Shown here: positions 10,741-20,200 of the stretch, in pieces | How the letters are laid out: each line of letters opens with the position of its first letter | How positions within the stretch are numbered: position 1 is the stretch's first letter | From: Microvelia longipes | Taxonomy: Eukaryota; Arthropoda; Insecta; Hemiptera; Veliidae | DNA: 64,000 bases | Reading direction: 5' to 3' | Assembly (NCBI GenBank): GCA_018340805.1 | Contig: JACMZG010001911.1 | Coordinates: forward strand, 58,134,959-58,198,958 | The notes under the pieces: generated by a model | The model's input: the letters and a program-made list of their open reading frames with translations, nothing else | The model's database searches: none | Told to the model about the DNA's origin: nothing | Program-made: the position numbers and the translations under genes

Positions 10741-10985
10741 GGCAATGCAGCCTCTGGGATCTGTTCCATCATTCGACATTCGTCATCATTGATGGCTCGA
10801 CAAATTGTCATATCCCACTCCGTTCGTTACGTCTAACTCCTTAGGCAGGGCGCCGTCAGAGCCTGCACTCACTCTGACATTCAATTAAAATTCCGCTTGC
10901 TTTTTACGTTTCTTAGGTTTCTCTCACACAATTGTGTCAACTATTCATGTTTTGCAAAACTCGGTAGTATCAAATGATATATTTA
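10741..10985. mobile_element. Family A MITE, partial copy
   Basis: Contains the family A core (GGGATCTGTTCCATCATTCG, then GATGGCTCGACA and CAGGGCGCCG) and one end (CACAATTGTGTCAACTATTC) followed by the recurrent flank ACTCGGTAGTATCAAATGAT. The opposite end is missing. Confidence 0.7.
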
Positions 10986-11094
10986 AAAAAATGTACTAAA
11001 AAAGTTATCAAATCCAGCCATGGCAATAAAAATGGTATTGCTAAATAGTTTTTCCAGCATATGTTTTTTTTATTTTTATTTTTTCAATTTCTAG

Positions 11095-11178
11095 GCATTG
11101 AGACAAAAGAATTATCTCTTAAAATCGAAGAAAGTGAAAATGCAAATAGGAGTGAGCAAGCACACCCCCTGGTTCGAG
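11095..11178 (+). CDS. Candidate second coding exon of the zinc-finger gene
   Basis: A pyrimidine-rich acceptor (TTTTCAATTTCTAG|GC, 11094/11095) opens an 84-bp exon ending at a donor (GGTTCGAG|GTAATG). Joined in phase with the 6262-6337 exon it reads G, then IETKELSLKIEESENANRSE and QAHPLVR, a charged linker as expected ahead of a finger array. It ends in phase 1. The next exon must start with two bases completing a codon; the first AG before the big exon (12806-12807) would give a stop, whereas an acceptor after GACGAAG (12844/12845) would splice in frame into the zinc-finger frame. Confidence 0.45.
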
Positions 11179-12831
11179 GTAATGACGTATTAAAAATATA
11201 TATTCTTATAAATATTAACAATATTAAAACAAATTAAAACTCCTAATATTTAATTTACAGTCGTTTAAACAAGTAAGTAGTTTAGGATTAGCTTTGCCAA
11301 ATGATATTCTCACAAGTCTATACAACCTAATAACACTTTACCACTACTACATATTAAACATGCTACCTGATGTGTAGTTATGGAAGCACCTACAATAACG
11401 GACGAGTTAAAAATAATGCTTGGTGAACCTGTATGTGATATAAATTGTTTAGAAGTTTAAAATATCCGAAACCCGTTATTAGTAGACATATGTAAACACT
11501 ATACCTTTTTGGTACAAATATCTTGGGAAGTGGATGATCTAATTCAATAATTTTGAAATCAACTAAAGGTTTGTTAAGATTTCCTTCAAAAAGTTTTAAT
11601 GCTATAAGAGGGTTTTAAGGAAATTTGTAACCCACTTTTTTCACGAAATACCAAAACTCTTATTAATTATGTATGAGTGTTTGAACATAAATAGACATTT
11701 TATTTGTAATGATATGCGTTAGATAATAATCGATCATTGTAAATTCCAAAGTTTCTAAGTAACAGTCTTATTACAGTGTCGACTATAGACAGCTGGACCT
11801 TATCATGAGGCCTATGATTAGGCCTTCATTTTCCAATTAAAAGTTGATTAATTTATTTTTTTCAATATTCAATGCAACATTTTATACGTTTTAGTTAAAT
11901 TCCATGTTTTTATATTTATTTCTATAGAAATGAACTGTAAAATATCACTTTCTATTGATTAATGTCAGTTTATAAAAAAAAAATCTAAAAGTAAAGGATA
12001 GATTATTTAGAAACTAATTTGTGGCGGAAACTCGAAAAACTCTAGTTTATCTTTGTCCAGATATCTATTTCACGCGGGGGTCTCAGGCATATGTACTGTG
12101 TCCAAGTAAAGGTTTTTGTTTCATATTTGAAACATATCGTTTTCTCCTCACCATCCTATATTTATCTCATTTCTCCAACATATGTTTTTTATCTATCCCA
12201 AAGAATACATAAATAAAGAAAGGTGGTCCTGAGATTTATTGTTTCGGACAGGAAATGGTTATTTCCTAAGCCAGTTAGCAGGAGCGCTAGCGTGTAATAT
12301 GGTAGTTTCACCATGCCAACTACGAGAATGCGCCACTGTCGTCTTATTTTCAGCAAACTATTTCTGGCACAAAACTGATTAATCCAAATATTTGCTTTAT
12401 ATGTATAATAATGATAAATTTCAAGTAGATACTTTAGTGGTTAAAATAGTAATAAAAAAAAGTTTGTAGTGCTAACTTAAAAAAGTGAGGAGAATTTTAT
12501 GGTAAAGTGAGTTAGTTTCAGAGCTGCCGCTTGATGTCAGCACCGATTACACCCCCACTTTCTGTCTGACTCTCTCTTATACCTTCCGACGTTCTATAAC
12601 TATTATATTCTTTGATCTCTCCAAGCTATGCCAGTTTTATAAATACTCGTGATCAGTGTAATCGCTGATTAGATACCAAGTTAGAGGGACCGAAGGAATG
12701 AAATCTGATTTACTGAGTGGTAATCGACGCTGACATGATTTTGCGGATCTTAGGTAGGCACTTTAATGTGGTCATATGCTTTAATGATATATGTCTTATT
12801 TTTTTTAGAAATTTAATTTTTATTTTTCGGG
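11179..12831. other. Intron or leader before the zinc-finger exon
   Basis: No coding exon is recognised. A pyrimidine-rich run (TCTTATTTTTTTTAG) ends at 12807, just before the large exon. If that acceptor is used, translation starts at the exon's own ATG (12832). Confidence 0.4.
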
Positions 12832-14685
12832 ATGATGGACGAAGAAGTAAAAAATGATGATGAGGGTTTCGAGAACGAATCAAGTAATCATTGCCACGTA
12901 GAATACAATATGAAGCCTTTTCAATGCGCACATTGTGGCACAAGAACCTCCACTAAGACAACGCTCGCTCGTCACATTAAAGTTTATCATATCAATATTC
13001 ATCCCTGTACTGTACCGAGATGTAAACGCAGATTCAAAACACAAAGAAAATTACACATACACGTCGAAGAACACAAAATCAGACAACCCTATAAATGTGA
13101 TTTATGTGAATGGAGAACATCACATAAAAACAATGTTAAAGCGCATAAAAATACTGTCCACAACAATATTAAAAAATTTGGTTGTTTGTTGTGTTCTTTT
13201 TCGTCAGCACACAAAACTTCAGTAAGATTACACATGCAAAAACACTTGAAAAATTACAACTGCAAATACTGTTCTTTCCAATGTCAAAGTATTGAGCAGT
13301 TTGAAGAGCATAAAAAGAAAGGACATAAAGGAAAGAAAAATAATTACAAATGTGAAATTTGCGAATATAGAACTTGTGGTGTTGTAAAATTAAAAACTCA
13401 CATCAATTCGAAACACAATAAAATTAAAAATAATATATCGTGCGATCAATGTACTTTTAAAACCAAATTTATTACTTATTTAGAGAAGCATAAGTTAAAT
13501 ATGCACAATGATAACAGAGAGACATTTAAGTGTGATAAGTGCGGCTTTACTACTTGCAATAAATATAGTTTAAAGAATCATAAAGAAGGTATTCACGAAA
13601 AAACCATTAAACAAAAATGTGACAAGTGCGATTTCAAATGCTATTACAAAGCAGTATTGGACCAACATATTAGTTCAAAGCATTTAAATGTTAAAATCAA
13701 GTGTGAAGTTTGTTCTAAATATTTCTCATCAAAATCAAAATTGAAACGTCATGTAAGTGATGTTCACGAGAAGTTGAAGCCTTTTGAGTGTAGAGACTGT
13801 GAGTTTAGAACAACTTGTAATACGAGTCTGAAGAAAAATTGGAATAACATACACAATGTCGATAGAGTCAAACCATTTTCGTGTACGTTTTGCCACTTTA
13901 AAGCCATGACGAAATCGGATTTACAATACCACGTAAACGGCAAACACAGTAAAAGGTATGAATTTAAGTGTCATTTGTGTCACTTTGAAAGTAATTACAA
14001 AAAATCTTTGAAAGTTCATTTTCAAAAAGTTCATGAAAACAGTTTAGTGAAGAAATTCACCTGTCAATTCTGTGAGTATAAATCATACACTGAATATAAA
14101 TTAAGGACCCACGTTGAATCCGTTCATCAAAAATTTAAACCTTTCCAGTGTAATTCATGTGCTAACAGATGCTACTCAAAATCTGCACTCAAAAGTCACT
14201 TGAAAACACATGATTTATTAAAAAATAAGAAATACTCTTGCCATTTGTGCGGCATGAAAACAAATAATAAATATTATTTAATTAAACATATCGAAGGGGT
14301 GCACAATCATGTTAAAAAATTTACCTGTTCCATATGCAATTTGTTCCATACTAACACGAAATCAAGTTTGGACAGTCATATTTTGTCAAAGCATACTCAC
14401 GAAAAACCTTTCAAATGCGATCACTGCGATTTTAGAACAGCAGCGAAATTTTACTTAAAGAACCACACTTTGGCTGTCCATCTGAAGAAGAAAGATTACG
14501 AGTGTGATGCATGCAGCTATAAAGCTCCTCTTAAACTTATGATTAAATCTCACATTAAGAACAAGCATTTGAAGTGTAAAAAGGTTTATTGCAAAGTCTG
14601 TAAGAAGTATATAGTCGATAAAATACACTTTAAAAGACACGTGAAATCTAAAATACACATTCTTAAGGAACAGCAGTCGACGTAA
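12832..14685 (+). CDS. Poly-C2H2 zinc-finger protein (20 fingers)
   Basis: One uninterrupted frame of 617 codons encodes an acidic 25-residue lead and then 20 C2H2 fingers to the end. Each finger follows C-x2-C-x12-H-x3-5-H (finger 2 has C-x4-C), joined by short linkers, several of the KPF type (KPFQC, KPFEC, KPFSC, KPFKC). The usual role is sequence-specific nuclear DNA binding as a transcriptional regulator or chromatin-associated protein (family knowledge); target and sign of regulation cannot be read. Finger 11 (FECRDC...SLKKNWNNIH, about residues 320-343) has Asn in place of the first zinc-binding His and is probably unable to hold zinc normally. No KRAB, BTB or ZAD domain is visible in this exon. 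The start may be the ATG at 12832, or the frame may be entered by splicing from 11178. Many fingers fit the pattern YxCxxCxFxT, common in arthropod multi-finger genes. The stop TAA is at 14683-14685. Real-gene confidence is very high; orthology is not assignable. Confidence 0.93.
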   Translation: MMDEEVKNDDEGFENESSNHCHVEYNMKPFQCAHCGTRTSTKTTLARHIKVYHINIHPCTVPRCKRRFKTQRKLHIHVEEHKIRQPYKCDLCEWRTSHKNNVKAHKNTVHNNIKKFGCLLCSFSSAHKTSVRLHMQKHLKNYNCKYCSFQCQSIEQFEEHKKKGHKGKKNNYKCEICEYRTCGVVKLKTHINSKHNKIKNNISCDQCTFKTKFITYLEKHKLNMHNDNRETFKCDKCGFTTCNKYSLKNHKEGIHEKTIKQKCDKCDFKCYYKAVLDQHISSKHLNVKIKCEVCSKYFSSKSKLKRHVSDVHEKLKPFECRDCEFRTTCNTSLKKNWNNIHNVDRVKPFSCTFCHFKAMTKSDLQYHVNGKHSKRYEFKCHLCHFESNYKKSLKVHFQKVHENSLVKKFTCQFCEYKSYTEYKLRTHVESVHQKFKPFQCNSCANRCYSKSALKSHLKTHDLLKNKKYSCHLCGMKTNNKYYLIKHIEGVHNHVKKFTCSICNLFHTNTKSSLDSHILSKHTHEKPFKCDHCDFRTAAKFYLKNHTLAVHLKKKDYECDACSYKAPLKLMIKSHIKNKHLKCKKVYCKVCKKYIVDKIHFKRHVKSKIHILKEQQST

Positions 14686-15355
14686 ATTGTCCCTTAGATA
14701 AATTGATTATTTAATCTATTCTCGTTGTTTCTCTAACCATAGAGGGTAAGTATGGTGTTTTCCACAGGAGACATCTTTGCTGTCCTTCATATATAAAGAA
14801 TATGATTAAGAGTTCATATTATAGAAAAAGTTAAACCGCAATATGGTGGTATTGGTGTCAGAGGATTTACCATTGTTTTTAAAACAGCAAATATTATCAA
14901 TTTATATTTTCAAAAGCAGTATCAGAATTATTATATTTCGGTAATACCAAAAAATGATGACACATTTGAACTCTCGTATGTCAAATTACTTTGGGGTGAG
15001 ACCATTTTCGTCAAGGACCATGTTTTTCCTATATTTTAAGGAATTTCGTGTTGTTGCATCTGAAATTTTAACTCAGCATGGTGATTTTTGTTTTTGTGAT
15101 GATTGTTCACAGATATATGTAATAGAAGTTTTAATATGTATAAAACTTCATCCTAATGATATTCTCGTTTTCTCTTTAGCCAGAGGTAAGGCTTCTGTGT
15201 CTCTATATCTGAGCATATTGGCACTCACCGAGTACGTACAGTACTCGCTGCATTGCACCTAGATACAATGTGGATATTTGTCTAAGGCCTAAAAGGTCAT
15301 TCAAGATGTATCGTATAAGATTTCTATTCTCATACTTCTACAGAAAGAAACAAGC
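14686..15355. other. 3' flank of the zinc-finger gene
   Basis: Probably 3' UTR and intergenic. A 102-codon frame at 14954-15262 has no recognisable domain and I do not call it a gene. No canonical AATAAA is obvious within the first 200 bp. Confidence 0.4.
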
Positions 15356-15690
15356 TCCGATGTTACTGCATATTTATCTACATTACATATTTATTTACAT
15401 AAATTACTGCATATTTAGCTACATTACATATTTATTTACATACATTACTGCATATTTAGCTACATTACATATTTATTTACATACATTACTGCATATTTAG
15501 CTACATTACGTACTTATTTACTTACATTACTGCATATTTAGCTACATTACGTATTTATTTACATACATTACTGCATATTTAGCTACATTACGTATTTATT
15601 TACATACATTACATATTTAGCTATTATTTATTTACTTACTTACTGCATATTTAGCTACATTACTATTTATTTACATACATTACTGTATAC
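15356..15690. repeat. 41-bp minisatellite (about 8 copies)
   Basis: Units of ACTGCATATTTAGCTACATT + ACATATTTATTTACATACATT, with later copies carrying CGTATTTATT and the last ones shortened. Confidence 0.92.
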
Positions 15691-16164
15691 TTTAGCAATC
15701 ACCAAAAAAGTATAAAGGAGTTTAGGGTTTCCAAAACATATCAGTACAAAAATAGTACATTACGGAACGAGTGAGGAAAATTGAACTAATTTAATTAAAT
15801 GACTCCTAAAAATAAGTAAAACTTTAAAAAAACAGATACTTAAAAGGACAGATAAAAAATAAAAATACTACTACTCCCGTCGTAGGACCTGGTCCTATTT
15901 TGGGAGGAACTCTTTAATTTTTGTATTTTGTTTTGAGGTATACATTTTTTTTAAATTAATTATTTAATTTGATGATTGTAATTGTATCATTTATTTGTAA
16001 TTTAATATTAATAGAAAGAGTTTAAAAAAAGTTTAGCGTGTATTTGTTAAAGGAACATAAAATTTTCTACATCTGGAATATGTAGAAATATTCAATAGAG
16101 TCTGAGGATTTAAGGAAACAAGTATTCAAATAGTAAATGATATTGTATTTAATGAATTTAAAAG
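15691..16164. other. Intergenic, nothing recognised
   Basis: AT-rich sequence without exon or RNA signals. Confidence 0.4.
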
Positions 16165-16350
<186 letters not shown>

Positions 16351-16884
16351 GATAGAGATTCTGAGAACAAGTGGGGGAGAAGCGGGGTTGGTTGTACAGA
16401 CCAAAGTATCGCAGTAATCAGAGTATTGTTTGCCCTTACAATATGCTGCTGCTTACTCTCCCTAGGGATGAAAATGGTATTTACAGTGCGAGATAACATG
16501 ACTACATACAACAAGCAAGAAATCACTGTTACTTTAAGTTTAAGTTTTAAAAATTATATAAATAATATTTGCAGCAAGGAAAGAAGAAAACTTGGTTTTA
16601 TTTTTAGGTGGCCCAAGAACTTTGAAAATACTAAATCTTTAATATTAATATATAAACTCTCTAGTTCTACCAATTCTAGAGTATGCCTATTTTATGTTTC
16701 GCGCCTTTAGCTATAACCATGCTAGAGAAGGTAGGCTCGCTTCTATTTCTCTATGTCATACAACTTTCATGAGTCAGTTAAGTTACCATATCGCTGCATC
16801 ACCTTGATTCATGATCCTTATAAACAAAGCCAACAAGTAGGAGAAGGTATGAAAACAAATTCTTAAATTAATTTATTAAACATT
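16351..16884. other. 3' flank of the kinase gene
   Basis: On the minus strand, AATAAA occurs within about 20 bp of the kinase stop codon, inside TTTAATAAATTAAT (about 16868-16880), and is a plausible poly(A) signal. No other gene is seen. Confidence 0.4.
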
Positions 16885-17299
16885 TTATTTATAAGTATCC
16901 ATAATATCCAACAAATTAGGTAAATCGGATTTCATTACTTCAGCAAACAGTGGGTTTTGATATATTTTGCGTTTTTTAGAATTCAACCCAGAATCGTTCC
17001 ACATTTCACTGATAGTCAGGGCATCTTTGGGATCCGACTGAACCACGGGTCTAATTCTTAGAGATACGAGTAGAGAAAATGGAGACAATCTATTTATTTC
17101 TTTTGTCACCATTTCGGGCGATGGCGAAGGGAGAACTGAGCAACTATGCTGTTTTAAACACTTGCTGAAAGTGTTGCAGTAAGATTCGATCCAAAATTGC
17201 AAATATTTTTCCTTTAATTCCGGAGTTACACTCGTGTTGAGAAAGTAACAAAGATCCAGTGCGAATGAGTTGTAATGGAAAATTTGAAAATCAACAAAC
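16885..17299 (-). CDS. Kinase exon 5 (C-terminal lobe)
   Basis: The acceptor is TTTCTTTTTAG|GTTTG. The exon encodes FVDFQIFHYNSFALDLCYFL, completing the KFVDFQ metal-binding motif, and then the helical C-terminal lobe ending MDTYK and TAA (16885-16887). Confidence 0.9.
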
Positions 17300-20200
17300 C
17301 TAAAAAGAAATCATTTTTAATTTATTTTAAAACCCAAGAGCCCAGGGGTGTTTTGCTAATTAAAAAGTGTAATGGCTGGAACCAGTCTCAATTTTTCGTA
17401 AATACCTTCCTGAACAGGATCTGCAATTCTGCCGACTCGTATCAGATGGGTGTCCCAGGCAGAACCTTTGACCCCGAAAATGCGTTCTGCCTGGGACACC
17501 ATCCGATACGAGTCGGCAGAATTGCAGATCCTTGTTCAGGAAGATATTTACGAAAATTGAGACCGGTTCCAGCCATTACACTTTTTATTAACAAAACACC
17601 CCTGGACTCTTGGTCTATGTTATTTCGATAAAATCGTCATCATATATCATATCTAAATGAGAAGTAAAAATTAAAAGTAGAAGGACGTTAAGCCAGTTAC
17701 TGTGTTTTAATTTGACATGTAAACACAAAATATTAATTCTTAATTCTGACCAGAGACTATAGATACTTAAACAGTAGACTGTCGACTCAATGGGTGGGAA
17801 AAATTTGGATTCCGGTCGACGCTAGCGCTGCGGCGGACCTTCCTTTCAATTGAGTGGCGTGTCTTGATTTCCCGCTTTATGCCCACAGTCAGTTTGAAAT
17901 TTAATTTTTATACTTTGTATAGTTATACTTCTAACTAACCTACCACTTTAATCTTTCACAGAACACTTGTGATTTTTTAAGTTTCATTTAAGTAATTTAT
18001 TAATTTAATTGATTCGATCAGGTAATAATGAAATAGTGGCTAAAGTTTTACACGTGCTAAAAGATAGATTTTGGCATTTAATGCAGCCTGTATTTTAATT
18101 ACATCGGCGAAATGCGCACATGTGATTAAATTTAATTACCTGATAAAATCGACTAAATCAATAAATTAATTAAATGAAATATACTTATCTGCCATCATTA
18201 GCGTTCTCTGGAAGTTTTAAAAAGGTTCTATTTACTTTTAGTTTCTGAATTTTGGAAAATACAGAACATGCAACGGTGAATTTTTTGTGAAAAATACATA
18301 CAGAAAACAATCAATTTTATATAATAAATAATAGCTGTCATAACAAGAATTGTCATGGTATTCATAAATTTAAAAAATAAAAATATAGATCATTTTGGAA
18401 AGCTATTGGGGTTATTTATAAGTGTCCGCACCGGTCCGCCGCAGCGTTATTTTAGTAGCTTGCGATAATCGAGTCCAACTTTTCCTCATTAAGTTAACCC
18501 CCCCTGATTCTGACCAAAGCTGTTTAGTTGGTAACATATGGTAAACCTTAAAAAATAGGGCTCTCAAGGGCCCAATAAAACCTCCATGAAACCTCTAAGA
18601 CTATGTTAGGGCAAGGAGTTATCGAGTTTTCCCTCATAGTTTTCTATTATAGATGTTATATTTTTACTTTTCCTCATTTATACCGTAGGTATAAATGAGG
18701 AAAAGTATTGTGTTTGCAAAATAATGCTAATCCAGAATGTCACCGGAATTATCCGTTTCAGACGTTTTTAAGGCCTCCCGAGTGGTTTTTCGATTAAATT
18801 TGGATAATTCTACATCTTCCTATACGATTCTAAAAGGCATCACCTTTCCGTTTATCAATGTTATAAAAAAACATTGCTGCGCTCTGGCCAAGTTTGATTT
18901 ACGAATTAGCTTTTTTTTAAAGATTCTATCAAATATATCTAAAACCATAGAGATATATTACTAAAGGGGACATAGCCTATATCAATATATTGAGAGGCTT
19001 GAAACGTCTTTTTGAGGGGTTCAAGGGCTGCGTTTATCTTATTATAATATCTAAGATAAGTGAAGGACGAAATAAATCAGTTCTCGTTTGCTCCTTGCAC
19101 ATTGTTTTTACTTTTCCTCATTTATACCGTAAGTATACAGGAAAAGTATTGCGTTTGCATCCGAAACCGGGATGAAAACGGAATTACCCGTTTCAGGCCT
19201 TTTTAAGGCCTCCTGAGTGGTTTTTGCAAAGTTGTCTGTCTGTATGTGTGTGTGTGTGTGTCTGTTATCATCGTAGCGCTAGAGAGTCGTCATATGTTAG
19301 AGAGTTAAAATTTGGTACAAAAACCTGTCTACTGCTGTAAATTTGGTACTAATGTATACCATAATAAATAAGTATACTAAGTTTCGTTTCAATACGACAA
19401 GTATATTCATGATTTTTGTTGGATCATAAAAATTAAGGAGCATTGAGCGTGGTCAATGCTGTATGGGTGACCGTTGAGAATGATACGGATGCATTTACTA
19501 TCTGAAGACGAGCGAAGCGAGTCCGAAGGCATGTTGCAGAATGAATTTGGCAGCGAGTTAGAAGCAGGGAGGTTGAACGTAGCGAATCCGATGTAATGAG
19601 AAAAAGTTTCGAGGTACCCCGTACCCATTTTTTTAATATAAAGGTTTTACTACTGAATTAATTGCAATTTTGTGCTGATTAATCATATGAATAGTCAAAG
19701 GTGTTCAGGTTGCTTTTTCGGTGTCTCAAAATTCAACCAAAGAGGCCACTCTAGTAATAATAGTTATATGCCTAAAACAGATATTCAGATTCCAGATAAA
19801 AAAAATAGGTTAAAATGATATATTTTAAGTTTAATTTCTAAACCGGACCAAAGTAATTAATTTCTAGCTTACTTCATTGAAACAGGTTTTCCATTGGAAT
19901 CATATTTGTACATGAAGTTTGATACCCATGGATCGCCGTGGTTAAATGTGTTGAAATTATCTTCTTTGTAGTTTCCAATTTTGCTCACTAGCTCCAATAA
20001 CACGCTGTTCTGGTATTTTTCAAGCCTGTCTGCTAGATGGGACCTAAAAGGACAAATTTCCAATAAAAATTACGCATATAAAGTAGTGCCCTTGAAAAAA
20101 ATCTGGAAAATGGCCCGCAAGAAGGGCCAATTCCCTGTGGTATGTGTGTTTCCGTGCTTAACAATCCATTTCTTGCTTAGGGTTCCGGTTTATGCTTTAT

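Noticed and set aside
12935..13225. Second frame inside the zinc-finger exon
   Set aside because: Shadow of the C2H2 coding frame; no domain.
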